From Mesoplasma grammopterae ATCC 49580 (GTDB lineage Bacteria; Bacillota_I; Bacilli_A; Mycoplasmatales; Mycoplasmataceae), in contig NZ_JNJC01000006.1 in assembly GCF_000701525.1 (NCBI RefSeq), forward strand, positions 1 to 46,526: DNA of 46,526 nt, given 5' to 3'. A program made the translations under genes and the position numbers. This document shows, in pieces, positions 18,113 to 30,889 of this stretch (position 1 is its first letter; each line of letters starts with the position of its first letter). The notes under the pieces were generated by a model. It did no database searches. It was not told where the DNA came from and was given only the letters and a program-made list of their open reading frames with translations.

Positions 18113-19957
18113 ATGAAGACAAATAAAAAAACATCACAAAATGCAGAATTCTTTAAAATAATTTCTAAGTATTATTTAAAATACTGATGAATAACAGTTA
18201 TTCTAGCATTAACTATATTATCTTTTTGTTTAACTAGAGCCTCAATACCACTTTTAACACAACAAATTACATTGGCTATTAAAAGCGAAAACGGGGTTGA
18301 TTTAAACAAAGCAGAACAAGCTCTTTTTTGAGGTTGAAGCTCTACAACCATTATTATTGTTGCTGTAGTTATGATTTTAATTGATGCAATTGGAACTTTT
18401 ATCTTTAACTATTTTTCATATATCTTAGGAAGAAAAATTGAAATTGATTTAAGAAATAAAATTCTTGAAAAATTGGTAAGACAAGATATTTCATATTACT
18501 CAGATAAAAAAATTGGAGAAATCTTAACAAGTGTTGTTGCTGATACTCAAAACTTAGGTGATGGTGCGGTTAGAATTCCTACAAATATTGGAATCTCATT
18601 ATCACAATTTGTTGTAGCATTTATTATGACATTTATACTTGCATGAAAAATTGCAATTTTTGGATCAATTATTTACTTTTCACTATTAGTTTTATATTTT
18701 ATTTTCTATATTCAAACTGTTAAAAAATATGCAGTTGTTAGAGAAGTGTATGAAGAAGTTAATGGTAATGTTACTGATAGAGTTGGAACAATTAGATTGA
18801 TTAAATCAACTGGAACAGAAGATTATGAAAAAGCTTATTTAGAAAAACAACAAGATATTAACTATAAAGCACATAAACCAGCTATTTTAAACTTGTCATT
18901 TTTAATGACTACAGTTTATGCAGGATCAATGATTTTACAATTTGCTATTCCAATCATTGCAGGAATTATTTACTCAATTAAAGGAGATACAGCAGCATCT
19001 GCTACATTCTTCTCAGTAACTTTCCCAGCTTATATGATTAATCAAGCAAGTTTAATTGCAACATATAGTAGTTTAATGGGGATTACATTCTCATTAGCTG
19101 TAGCTGGAGTTGCTAGTGTAAAAGTATCAAACTTATTAAAAGATGAATCAAGACTAGATCCACATTACACTGATGGAATTATAGTTGATGACATTAAAGG
19201 TGATATTGTATTTAAAGATATTGAATTTAGATATCCAGAAAAACCAGAGAAATTAATTTTACCTAAATTCAACTTTACATTTGAAGAAGGTAAGTCATAT
19301 GCCTTTGTTGGTGAGACTGGTTCAGGTAAATCAACAATTGCTCGTTTATTATTAAGATTCTATGATCCAAGTAATGGTGATATTATTATTAATAAAAACC
19401 AAAACTTAAAAGACTTAAACTTATCAAGTTATTTAAGACATGTTGGTTATGTAGAACAAGAACCGCAAATCTTATTTGGTGATGTTTATGAAAACGTTAA
19501 ATATGGAAGATTTGATGCAACTAATGAAGAAGTTATTGAAGCATGTAAAAAAGCTGAAATACATAAATTAATTAGTTCATGACCAGAAGGATATAACACA
19601 ATTCTTGGTGAAAGAGGATTCATGTTATCTGGTGGACAAAAACAAAGACTAGTTATTGCTAGAATGATTTTAAAAAATCCACAAATATTAATTTTAGATG
19701 AAGCTACATCAGCTTTAGATAATATTGTAGAAAAAGAAATTCAAGCAAAATTAAATGAATTGATGAAAGGCAGAACAAGTTTTACTATTGCTCATAGACT
19801 TTCAACAATTAAAAACGTTGATCACATTATTGTTTTAGGTGGAAACGCTAAAGGAATAGTTCAACAAGGAACATTTAAAGAGTTAGTTAAAGTGGATGGA
19901 CACTTTAAGAACTTATATGAAGCAGGTTTATTAGAAGAACAACAACAAAATCACTAA
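18113..19957 (+). CDS. ABC exporter, first half of a probable heterodimer
   Basis: A 614-residue fused TMD-NBD exporter. Six membrane segments occupy about 20-330, with the coupling-helix region [19 protein letters not shown]. The ATPase domain has Walker [10 protein letters not shown] at about 400-408, [11 protein letters not shown], the signature LSGGQKQR at 505-512, Walker [13 protein letters not shown] at about 525-536 and the H-loop IAHRLS. No C39 peptidase domain is present, so it is not a double-glycine bacteriocin processor. It is 10 bases upstream of a close paralogue, the usual arrangement of heterodimeric multidrug or lipid exporters in Bacillota. RBS AAAGGA. Many TGA-Trp codons. 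Substrate unknown. Confidence 0.9.
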
Positions 19958-19967
19958 GGAGGTAATT

Positions 19968-21800
19968 ATGAAAAAGAAAAAAGAAATTTCTAATAGTCGA
20001 GCATTTTTATATTTATTTTTTAAATATTATAAACAAGACTTTAAGAAAAACTGATGAGTAATTCCTAACTTTATATTTTGAGCTTCTATGTTGTTCTTAG
20101 CACCATTGCTGACAAACCAAATAAACTTAGCTTTAAGTTTAACTGATGCACAAAAAGCTGCTTCAAGTGGATTTTGATTAGTTAGATTTTGAGGTTTAGA
20201 GACAACAGAATTAATTATTATTTCAGTAGCTTTATTATTCTTTAACTTATTTAACTCATTTTTATTTAATTGATGATCAAATACGTTTGCAAAACAAATT
20301 GAAACTCACTTAAGAAATGAAATTTTAGAAAAGTTAATTAGACAAGATATTTCATATTATTCAGATAAGAAAATTGGAGAGTTATTAACTAATGTTATTT
20401 CTGATGCTCAAGTGGTAGGAAATCAAGCTGTTGATATCCCAATGAATGTTGCTAGTGCATTTATTCAATCACTTATAGGATTATCCTTAACTTTTATTCT
20501 TGAATGAAGAATTGCTTTAGTTGGATTTGTAATTTTTTTACTAATTCTAATTGCATTTTTTGGATGTTATATTGCATTAGTAATAAAATGAGAAAGAGTG
20601 AGATTAACATTAGAAAAGACAAATGGTAATGTTATTGATCGTGTTATCTCAATTAGATTAATTAAATCTTCAGGAACAGAAGATTATGAAACACAATATT
20701 TCAAAGATAAACATGTTGATTATTTTGATCAAGGTAAACCAATTGGTAAATGATTAAGTTTATTCTCAGTTATTGTTTTCGCAGGAGACTTCTTATTATT
20801 ATTTACAGCTCCTGTATTTGCTGCAGTTTTCTTTGGCGGAGATTCAGATACTACTAGAATGCAAGCTTTCTTCCAAATCTTCCCAGCCTTTGTTATGGCA
20901 CAAGGAATGCTGACTGGACCTATTATTACTTTATTTGTAATATCTGGTGGTGCTGCTATGGCAGGAGTTTCTTCTTCAAGAATTCTTAAAACATTAAATG
21001 CTGAATCAATTTTAGATTTCCATTATCATGAAGGAAAAGAAATTGAAAACTTAAAAGGTGATATTGTTTTTAAAGATGTTAAGTTTAGATATCCAGAAAA
21101 ACCTGAAAACTTAATCTTACCTAATTTTAACTTTACTTTGCAATATGGTAAGTCATATGCGTTTGTTGGTGAAACTGGTTCTGGTAAGTCAACAATTGCT
21201 AAATTATTATTAAGATTTTATGATCCAACTGAAGGACAAATATTAATTAATAATAAAGATGATTTAAAAGATTTAAATTTATCACATTATTTAGACCATG
21301 TTGGTTATGTAGAACAAGAACCACAAATTCTTTTTGGAACTGTTTTAGAAAACATTAAATATGGTAAATTTGATGCAACTGATGATGATGCTATTGAAGC
21401 ATGTAAAAAAGCTGAACTGCATGCATTAGTTATGAGTTGACCTGAAGGTTATCAAACTGTTCTAGGTGAGCGTGGATTTATGTTATCTGGTGGGCAAAAA
21501 CAAAGATTAGTTATTGCTAGAATGATTTTAAAAAATCCTGAGCTATTAATTTTAGATGAGGCTACTTCTGCTTTAGATAATATTGTAGAAAAAGAAATTC
21601 AAAATAAATTGAATCAATTAATGAAAGGTAGAACAAGTGTTACTATCGCTCATAAACTTTCAACTATTAAAAATGTAGATCATATTATAGTACTTGGTGC
21701 TAGTGGTGCTGGTATTGTACAAGAAGGCACATTTAATGAATTAACTAAAAAAGAAGGTCATTTTAAGAACTTATATGAAGCAGGAAAAATAGACAAATAA
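19968..21800 (+). CDS. ABC exporter, second half of a probable heterodimer
   Basis: A 610-residue fused TMD-NBD exporter, a tandem paralogue of the preceding gene, with near-identical stretches such as [19 protein letters not shown] and [19 protein letters not shown]. Walker A is GETGSGKST at about 402-410, signature LSGGQ at 506-510, Walker [13 protein letters not shown] follows, and the H-loop reads IAHKLS. Both ATPase domains keep the Glu after Walker B, so both sites look competent, unlike heterodimers with one dead site. It starts 10 bases after its partner with RBS AAGGAGG, and a terminator follows. The pair arose by duplication. Substrate unknown. Confidence 0.9.
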
Positions 21801-21832
21801 AAAAATCAAGCAATATAAAGTCTTGATTTTTT
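21800..21832 (+). terminator. Rho-independent terminator after the ABC exporters
   Basis: Stem AAAAATCAAG/CTTGATTTTT with a roughly 11-base loop, then a T-rich tail. Confidence 0.82.
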
Positions 21833-21954
21833 ATTATATTTAAATATATTTTTTAACTTTATTAAAATGTGTATATATAAAATCGTATCATTTTAATAGT
21901 ATTTTTATTTAAAATAAAGTTATTAATTTTTCAATAGTTTAGTGTAAAAATATA

Positions 21955-21999
21955 TTTATAGGTAAATTATTTTTTTAATATAAATAATTTACCTATAAA
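21955..21999 (+). repeat. Perfect 18-bp inverted repeat upstream of the broken exported-protein gene
   Basis: Arms 21955-21972 and 21982-21999 are perfect reverse complements (arm begins TTTATAGGTAAATT), with a 9-base loop. It ends 7 bases before the AAGGAG ribosome binding site of the next gene. The rest of the gene-free interval from 21833 holds only AT-rich sequence with promoter-like TATA stretches. Confidence 0.85.
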
Positions 22000-22020
22000 A
22001 GAAATAAGGAGAAAACTTAT

Positions 22021-22652
22021 ATGATTAAAACACTTGCAATTGCATCAGCAGCCACTATATTTGGTTCTTCAAATAGCCAAGTAGTAACAGCGTCATCAAA
22101 TTTATATAAAACTGAATTAAGCGTTATCAATACTTATGCGAAGATCAAATTTTAACATTAGCGGATAATGGTAAATTTGATTATCATTATAATTCTGAAA
22201 CAGGAGCTGATTATGAAGCTAGATTTTGACTTTGAAGTTTAAGTTCAATTGGTATCTGAAATAATACTCAATTACTGGAAAGATATTCAAAATTAGTTCC
22301 AACTAATGGAAGTGAATTGGTTTTCCCAACAACATATATTAATAATGAAAAATGGAGTGCAACCAATATTCAAACAGATTTAACAGCATTTAATTTAAAT
22401 AATGTAAAAGATACACAAATAACATCTGTTGATGAATTTAAAGAAAATGCAACATGATTATGAGAAACTGAATATCAACAAGAAAATTTAAACAAAGTAA
22501 AGTGAGGTATTTCTATTTCAACATATAGAGATGAACAAAATAATTTTGTTTTACAATTTACTACAGGTTTTGATTTACAAATTAAAGATAAATTAGATTT
22601 TAATTTTGGTGGACAAATTTCACCATACTTTAAAATGGTAGGTAAAAACTAA
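22021..22652 (+). pseudogene. Frameshifted exported protein gene, unknown family
   Basis: The first frame starts at ATG 22021 (RBS AAGGAG) and gives a signal-like N-terminus, MIKTLAIASAATIFGSS, then stops at 22153-22155 after 44 residues. A long open frame continues in frame 3 from about 22140 to TAA 22650-22652 (about 170 residues, six TGA-Trp codons). One base is missing around 22135-22142 relative to a joined product of about 210 residues. The second part is rich in Asn, Thr and aromatic residues, without Cys, ending in strands like a surface beta-domain. No lipobox. It may be a true pseudogene or a sequence error. Family not recognised. Confidence 0.55.
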
Positions 22653-22670
22653 TAATTTTAATAAAAAAAC

Positions 22671-22703
22671 AAAACTACTTCAAATTTGGGGTGGTTTTTT
22701 ATT
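22671..22703 (+). terminator. Rho-independent terminator
   Basis: Stem AAAACTAC/GTGGTTTT (one G-T pair) with a 12-base loop, then T-rich sequence, 20 bases after the pseudogene stop. Confidence 0.7.
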
Positions 22704-22734
22704 TTTTCTTTAATAACTATATGAGGTGAAAAGA

Positions 22735-23283
22735 ATGAAGGATTATTTAATATGTGATATTAACTCATTTGATGATAATTATTTATATGTTGAGTATCAG
22801 AATAAGGGAGAGTACTTTTCTTATTTATTAAAAGATAATTTTAAAAATGAAAAAAACATTAAATTATTTATTGTTGATCATAATACTGAATTTGAAAATG
22901 TTGAAATAGCTTTCAGATCAAGAGATGAAAGAAACCTTTTTAAAGAATTGGTGAAAATTAAAACAGTAGGGCTTAAAACTTCTTTTTATTTATTAAATAA
23001 TTTTTCATTCGAAGAATTTATAAAAATCATTGAAGAATATGATATTGAGAAATTAGCTAAATTAAAAGGGATTGGCAATTATACAGCTAAACTAATAATT
23101 GAAGAATTACAAAAACATTTTTTCAAAAACAAAATAACTCAGAAAAAAGAAAAAATAATAACATCACTTGTTAAGTTGGGATTTTCTTATAAAACAATAA
23201 TGAAAAATATTGCTAATGTTGATAATTCACTTTCAGTGGATGAAATAACTAAAATAGTTATGGATCAAATTAGTTATGAGTAA
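22735..23283 (+). CDS. ruvA: Holliday junction branch migration protein RuvA
   Basis: A 182-residue RuvA. The N-terminal OB-fold is divergent. The two helix-hairpin-helix motifs are clear: LVKIKTVGLKTSFYLL at about 85-100 and LAKLKGIGNYTAKLIIEEL at about 111-129. The C-terminal helical domain (KIITSLVKLGFSYKTI) contacts RuvB. The ATG at 22735 is preferred over an upstream GTG (22726) because the latter forms part of the AGGTG ribosome binding site. RuvA binds the four-way junction and loads RuvB. It overlaps ruvB by 8 bases. Confidence 0.92.
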   Translation: MKDYLICDINSFDDNYLYVEYQNKGEYFSYLLKDNFKNEKNIKLFIVDHNTEFENVEIAFRSRDERNLFKELVKIKTVGLKTSFYLLNNFSFEEFIKIIEEYDIEKLAKLKGIGNYTAKLIIEELQKHFFKNKITQKKEKIITSLVKLGFSYKTIMKNIANVDNSLSVDEITKIVMDQISYE

Positions 23284-24223
23284 TGATTTTAGACCTAGTA
23301 AGTGGAGTGAATACATTGGACAAGAAAAGGTTATTAAGAATTTAAAAATATGTATAGAATCATCAATCAAACAAAATAAAGTTTTAGATCCAATAATTTT
23401 CTCAGGGCCAAGTGGAATGGGTAAAACAAGCCTAGCTTATTTATTAAGCAAAATATTAAAAACTAAAATTCATATCGTAAATGGCCCTAGTTTACAAAGA
23501 CCAAGTGATTTAATTTCAGTTCTAACAAGTATAAAAGAAAACCAAATTCTTTTTATTGATGAAGTTCATTCAGTTAGCAAAGACATCATGGAAGTGTTAT
23601 ATCCGGTTTTAGAAGAAAATAAACTTAGCATTATTATTGGAAAAGAATATAATTCTAAAATTGTTAATATAAAGTTACCAAACTTCACTATCATAACTGC
23701 AACAACAGAAATAAATAAATTACCATTTCCTTTTTTAAATAGATTTCCAATACAATTTGAATTAGAAGGTTACAATCATGATGATTTAACAAAAATCATA
23801 ATTAATACGTTTAATAAATTAGAATACAAAATAGAAATTGAACAAGCAAAGATTATTGCTAAATTTTCTCGATTAGTCCCAAGAGTTGCTATAAATTTGG
23901 TAAAAAGAATTTATGATTTTTTGATAACAGAAAAAATAAAAGATTTATCAGAAAAAAATTTAATATGAGTTTTTAAACAAATGGGACTTTATGAATATGG
24001 TTTGAATGAAAAAGATTTAGACTACTTATTTACACTATTAGAAAATAATACATTGTCATTAGATAGCTTAGCGCAAATTATAAATGTACCTAATCAAACA
24101 ATTTTAAATAATATGGAGCCAATCTTTTTAAAAGAAAGATTAATTATAAAAACAGGCCGTGGTAGACAATTAACTAACAAAGGAAAAATATATTTAGAAA
24201 AAAATAAAAATCAACATATTTAA
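23276..24223 (+). CDS. ruvB: Holliday junction branch migration helicase RuvB
   Basis: A 315-residue AAA+ motor. It begins FRPSKWSEYIGQ (RuvB: LRPxxLxEYIGQ). Walker A is GPSGMGKTS at 44-52, Walker B LFIDEVHS with Asp95-Glu96, sensor 1 ATTE, and the arginine finger is in PFLNRF. A winged-helix domain closes the protein, with TGRGRQLTNKG as the wing (RuvB: TPRGRxxT). One TGA-Trp (23966) splits it in the standard code. It drives branch migration of Holliday junctions with RuvA. No ruvC is seen, as is usual for Mollicutes. Confidence 0.95.
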
Positions 24224-24281
24224 AAAAGAAAATTAATAATTTTAGAATTATAATCTTTACATTGAAATAAGGAGATTGTAT

Positions 24282-25148
24282 ATGAAACAATATTTAGAAT
24301 TAGTTAATGAAATTTTAAAAGATGGAGAAAAAAGAGAAGATCGTACAAACACAGGAACAATATCTAAGTTTGGTGTACAAAAAAGATATGATTTACGTGA
24401 AGGTTTTCCATTACTAACAACTAAAAAAGTTTTTTATAAAGCAATCTTTCATGAAATGCTATGGTTTATAAAAGGTGATACTAATATTAAATACTTGGTT
24501 GACAATAATGTAAAAATTTGAAATGAATGACCATATGACAATTTTAAAAAATCATCTAAATTTAATAATGAAACTTTACAAGAGTTTGTTGAAAGATTAA
24601 AGAATGATAATGAGTTCTGTAATAAATGAGGAGATTTAGGACCTGTTTATGGAAAACAATGAAGAGACTTTGGTGGAATTGATCAATTTGCAAAACTAAT
24701 TAATGATATTAAGAAAAATCCATTTTCAAGAAGACATATTGTTTCATCATGAAATCCAGCTGAAGTTGATAACATGTTGTTACCACCATGTCATTCTTTT
24801 TGACAAGTTTATGTTTCAAAAGACGGTTGATTAGATTTACAACTATACCAAAGAAGTGGTGATGTGTTTTTAGGAGTGCCATTTAATATAGCATCGTATG
24901 CGTTATTAATGGAACTAATCGCAAAAGAATGTAACTTAAAAGCAAGATACTTTGTTCATACAATTGGGGATGCTCATATTTATTTAAACCATCTAGAACA
25001 AATTGATGAGCAATTAAAAAGAAAACCATTGCCATTATGTAAAATTAAGATTAATTCTGAGAAATCAATTTTTGATATTGTATTTGAGGACATTGAAATT
25101 GAAGGTTATGAAAGTCATGCCAAAATAACAGGAGAAGTTGCTGTTTAG
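24282..25148 (+). CDS. thyA: Thymidylate synthase ThyA
   Basis: A 288-residue ThyA of normal length. It makes dTMP from dUMP using methylene-tetrahydrofolate. The nucleophile is Cys170 in LPPCHSFWQVY. The phosphate-binding [11 protein letters not shown] block, the [21 protein letters not shown] block (quoted in part) and the [12 protein letters not shown] motif are all present. The start at ATG 24282 has RBS AAGGAG 6 bases upstream; an in-frame TTG at 24276 overlaps that spacing and is unlikely. No dihydrofolate reductase gene follows, where it often would. Several TGA-Trp codons. Confidence 0.96.
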
Positions 25149-25171
25149 TAACTTTTTCTTTATTTTAAGAT

Positions 25172-25198
25172 TTAGCACTCTACTATTGACTTTGCTAA
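25172..25198 (+). promoter_or_regulatory. CIRCE operator overlapping the clpB promoter
   Basis: TTAGCACTC (25172-25180), 9 bases, CTTTGCTAA (25190-25198). The left arm is a perfect CIRCE half; the right arm matches the consensus GAGTGCTAA at six of nine positions. A TTGACT -35 element lies inside the operator at 25186-25191, and a TATTAAT -10 follows near 25206. HrcA, encoded at 27451, binds CIRCE. Confidence 0.85.
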
Positions 25199-25260
25199 AA
25201 TTATGTATTAATATATTTACAAACCTAAGAAAAAGGTTTTTATCAAGGAGGAAATTTATT

Positions 25261-27396
25261 ATGGAATTTCAGCAAAAAGGTGAAGAAATTAACGCATTAG
25301 AAAAGTACACACGTGATTTAACTCAAACTGCTAAGGATGGAAAAATTGATCCTATTATTGGTAGAGAAGAAGAAATATTGAGAGTTATTAGAATTCTTTC
25401 AAGAAAAACAAAAAACAATCCTGTTTTAATTGGAGAACCCGGAGTTGGTAAAACTGCAGTAGTTGAAGGATTAACTCAGAGAATAGTTAAAGGTGATGTA
25501 CCTTCAATTTTAAAAGGAAAAAGAATTTTAGAATTAGATATGGGAAGTTTAATGGCTGGTGCTATGTACCTTGGGGATTATGAGTCTAGAGTAAAAGCAA
25601 TTGTAAATGAAATTAAAAAATCAGAAGGTGAAATAATTTTATTTATTGATGAACTTCATTTAATAGTTGGTGCTGGTAAAACAGGCAATGGTGGAGGAAT
25701 GGATGTTTCAAACCTTCTAAAGCCAGCTCTTGCAAGAGGAGAGTTAAAAGCTATTGGAGCTACAACTTTAAAAGAATATAGAGAATACATTGAAAAAGAT
25801 TCTGCATTAGAAAGAAGATTTCAAAGAGTAATGGTAGAAGAACCAACTGTTGATCAAACTATTTCTATTCTTAGAGGATTAAAAGAAAGATTTGAAACTT
25901 ATCATGGAGTTAGAATTCATGATAATGCAATTGTAAGTGCTGCAAATTTATCAAATAGATATATAGCTGATAGATTCTTACCAGATAAAGCAATTGATTT
26001 AATTGATGAAGCATCTTCTACAATTAAAACTGAATTAGCAAGTGTACCTACTGAACTAGATCAAGTTAATCGTAAAGTTATGCAACTTGAAATTGAAAAA
26101 AGTGCACTTTCAAAAGAAAAAGACGATAAATCAAAAGAACGTTTAGCTGAAGCTGTTAAAGAACTTGAAAAAACAAAAATTGAACAAGATAAATTAGCAG
26201 GCGAATGAAATAAACAAAAATCTCAGTTAGAAAAAATAAATGGTTTTAAAACAACTATTGAAAACTTAAGAAATGAATTAGAAATTTCACAGAATGAAGG
26301 TAATTATAAACGTGCTGGAGAAATACAATATTCATTATTACCGAGTTTAGAAAAGCAATTAAGTGAAGCTGAAAAAGATACTCGTGAAACATTAGTTAGT
26401 GAAGAAGTTACTGAAAAAGATGTTGCTGAAATTGTTGCTAAATGAACAGGTATTCCAGTTGATAGACTAGTTGAATCTGAAAAAACAAAATTGCTTGAGT
26501 TAGAAAAAACTTTAGAGGAAAGAGTAAAAGGACAAAATCAAGCAATCGAAGCTGTTTCTCAGGCTATCTTGAGAAGTAGAAGTGGTATTAAAGATCCCAA
26601 TAAACCAATTGGTTCATTCTTATTCTTAGGTCCAACAGGTGTTGGTAAAACTGAAGTTGCAAGAAGTTTAGCTGATATATTATTTAACTCAAATAAAAAA
26701 ATGGTAAGAATAGATATGAGTGAATACATGGAAAAGCACAGCGTATCTAAATTAATTGGTTCTCCCCCAGGTTATGTTGGGTATGAAGAAGGTGGAAGAT
26801 TAACTGAAGCTGTTAGAAGAAGTCCGTACTCAATTGTTCTATTTGATGAAATTGAAAAAGCTCACCCTGATGTATTTAACATTTTATTGCAAGTTTTAGA
26901 TGAAGGAAGAATTACAGATTCACTAGGTAAAACAGTAGACTTCAAAAACACAATTATCATATTAACTTCAAATCTAGGTAGTGAATATATTTTAAAAAAT
27001 GGTTCAACATCAGAAGAAAGTAAAATTGCTATTCAAGCAGAACTGCTAAAACATTTTAGACCTGAATTTTTAAATAGAATTGATAATGTTGTTATATTTA
27101 ATCCATTGTCAAAAGAAAATGTTTCTGAAATAGTAACAAAAGAACTAAATACTTTATCAGCAAGATTAGAAAATGATAAAAATTTCTTTTTAACATTTGA
27201 TTTAAAAGCAAAGAATAAAATAATTGATGAAGGATATGACTCTCAATTTGGAGCAAGACCAATAAAAAGATATATTGAAAAAAATATTGAAACATTGTTA
27301 GCTCAAAAAATAATTTCTGGTGAAATAGAAGAAAACATTAGATATACAATAACAGTTGAAAATGATAACTTTGAATTATCAAAAATTAGAAATTAA
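25261..27396 (+). CDS. clpB: ATP-dependent chaperone ClpB lacking the N-terminal domain
   Basis: A 711-residue disaggregase. It begins at [20 protein letters not shown] with RBS AAGGAGG, so the roughly 145-residue Clp-N domain of full ClpB is absent, as in other Mollicutes. AAA1 has Walker A GEPGVGKT at 58-65 and LFIDELH. The middle coiled coil spans about 270-400. AAA2 has Walker A GPTGVGKT at 457-464, [12 protein letters not shown] and LFDEIEKAH. The C-terminal domain ends the protein. It threads aggregated proteins out in co-operation with DnaK/DnaJ/GrpE. The CIRCE site upstream places it under HrcA. The open frame extends upstream without a usable start or RBS. Confidence 0.95.
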
Positions 27397-27404
27397 GAAA
27401 AAAA

Positions 27405-27431
27405 GTAGCAATCTAATGCATAGAGTGCTAA
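27405..27431 (+). promoter_or_regulatory. CIRCE operator of the hrcA-grpE-dnaK operon
   Basis: GTAGCAATC (27405-27413), 9-base spacer, GAGTGCTAA (27423-27431). The right arm is perfect and the left matches TTAGCACTC at seven of nine positions. It lies between clpB and hrcA, 19 bases before the hrcA start. Confidence 0.87.
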
Positions 27432-27450
27432 AATAAAAACAGGTGATCAA

Positions 27451-28479
27451 ATGTTAAGCGAAAGACAAGCTAAAATTTTAAAAGTAATTGTTTCAGAATA
27501 TATTAAGACTAACCAAGCTGTTAGTTCTAAAAGAATTCAAGAGTTACTTAATATAAAAGTTTCAAGTGCAACTATCAGAAATGATTCTGCAACACTTGAA
27601 GAAATGAATTTTTTAGAGAAGCAGCACACATCATCTGGGAGAGTTCCTTCAACAAAGGGATACAGATATTATGTTGATCACTTAATGGAATTTGATGATT
27701 ATAATGAAAGTTTAAAAGAAAACTTAAAATCAATTTTATTTCAACGCGGAACAAAAATTGAAAATGTTTTAGAACAAGCAAGTCAAATAATTAGTGAAAT
27801 GACTAAAATGACAGCAATTGTGACAAAGCAAAACTTAAATAGTGAACTAATGGTTAAAAAAATAGACCTAATTTCATTATCAGAAACTATGGCATCAGTT
27901 ATTTTTATTCTTTCAAATGGAGAAATGCAAAATCAATTATTCAATCTAAAAGATATTTCTTTGTCAGACTTATCAATATCAATAAAAATATTTTCAGATT
28001 GTTTAGTTGATACTCCGGTTAGAGAAATTGAAAATAACATATCACTTATCAGACCTAACTTAGAAACAACTGTTAAAAACTATGATTTAATTTTAGAAAC
28101 TTTTATGTTAAATATTTTACAAACGAAAGAATCTAAAAAAGAAATTGTTGGAATGAAAAACATGTTAGAAAATCCAGAATTTAATGATACAGATAAACTT
28201 AGAAAAGTTATCAACATCATGGAAAACATGTCACCGTTTGATTGATTTGATGTAAGTTATAGTTCAAATCAAAAAATGATTCAAATAAGAACAAAAATAG
28301 GTGAAGAAATTTCAGAAGATTTAAGTGATATTTCAATTGTTGAAACTGCAATTAAAACAGAACAGGGTTCAACAATGTTAACTTTGGTTGGACCTAAAAG
28401 AGTTGATTATTCTCAAGCCAATCAATTAATTAACTTGATAGTAGAAATAATAAATGGAGATGATCATAAAAATGAATAG
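27451..28479 (+). CDS. hrcA: Heat-inducible transcription repressor HrcA
   Basis: A 342-residue repressor. The winged-helix N-terminus has MLSERQAKILKVIVSEYIKT, SSKRIQEL, and SSATIRNDSATLEEMNFLEK (HrcA: SPATIRNxMAxLExxGyL), then the HTSSGRVPSTKGYRYYVD block. The GAF-like domain fills the rest, ending with LVGPKRVDYSQ. HrcA dimers bind CIRCE and are kept active by GroE in Bacillus; many Mollicutes lack GroE, and none is in this window. RBS AGGTGAT. The gene is under a CIRCE site, so it represses itself, and probably clpB and lon. It overlaps grpE by 8 bases. One TGA-Trp at 28243. Confidence 0.95.
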
Positions 28480-29035
28480 CGAAAAAGAATTAAAAAAAGA
28501 AGAAACTTCAGTTGAGAATAAAGAGAAAAAAGTTACAACTGAAGAAATCAAAAAAGAGAAAAAAGATTATAAAAAAATAATTCAAGATCTTGAAAAGCAA
28601 ATTGAGAGCTATCAAAAAGAAATTGAATTTCAAAAAAGTTTGAGAAATGCTGATATTGCAAATCTTACAAAAAAAAGAAATGAACAAGAAGCTTTAGTTA
28701 GAAAATATGGTTCAAGCAATTTAGCTGAGGACTTAATAAAACCAATTGAATTACTAAAAAAAGTGGTTGACACACCTACAGATATTCCAGAGTTACAAAA
28801 TTATTTAATGGGATTTAAAATGATCATTAGTCAAATTGAAAATGCATTTGAAACTAATGGAATAAAAGCAATGGCTGTAAAAGCGGGGGATGAATTTGAT
28901 TCAAGCTTTCATGAAGCAAACGAATCACTGGAAAACAGTGGAATGGAATCAAATAAGATAGTATCTGTAATATCAGATGGATATATGATTCACGATAGAG
29001 TATTAATTCACGCAATTGTAAAAGTAGCAAAATAG
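28472..29035 (+). CDS. grpE: Nucleotide exchange factor GrpE
   Basis: A 187-residue GrpE. A long charged Lys/Glu coiled coil fills residues 5-70, then NADIANLTKKRNEQEALVRKYG, a four-helix region, and the C-terminal beta domain with AVKAGDEFDSSFHEA (GrpE: PxGxxFDPxxHEA) and VISDGYMIHDRVLIHAIVKV. ATG 28472 is chosen because GGAGATGAT stands 7 bases before it; the in-frame ATG at 28454 has no such site. GrpE dimers release ADP from DnaK. It overlaps hrcA, and dnaK follows. Confidence 0.93.
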   Translation: MNSEKELKKEETSVENKEKKVTTEEIKKEKKDYKKIIQDLEKQIESYQKEIEFQKSLRNADIANLTKKRNEQEALVRKYGSSNLAEDLIKPIELLKKVVDTPTDIPELQNYLMGFKMIISQIENAFETNGIKAMAVKAGDEFDSSFHEANESLENSGMESNKIVSVISDGYMIHDRVLIHAIVKVAK

Positions 29036-29053
29036 TATTAAGAGGAGAAATAA

Positions 29054-30835
<1,782 letters not shown>

Positions 30836-30845
30836 ACCAAATTTA

Positions 30846-30873
30846 AAAACTAACAATTGTTAGTTTTATTTTT
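30846..30873 (+). terminator. Terminator or attenuator between dnaK and dnaJ
   Basis: Nine-bp stem AAAACTAAC/GTTAGTTTT with loop AATT, then ATTTTTT. It would reduce read-through from dnaK into dnaJ; no obvious separate promoter lies in the short gap after it. Confidence 0.8.
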
Positions 30874-30889
30874 TAAAAAGGAAAAGAAC

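Noticed and set aside
18113-21800. The ABC exporters as maturation transporters for the GG-leader peptide at 1470
   Set aside because: Neither has an N-terminal C39 peptidase domain and both are more than 16 kb away.
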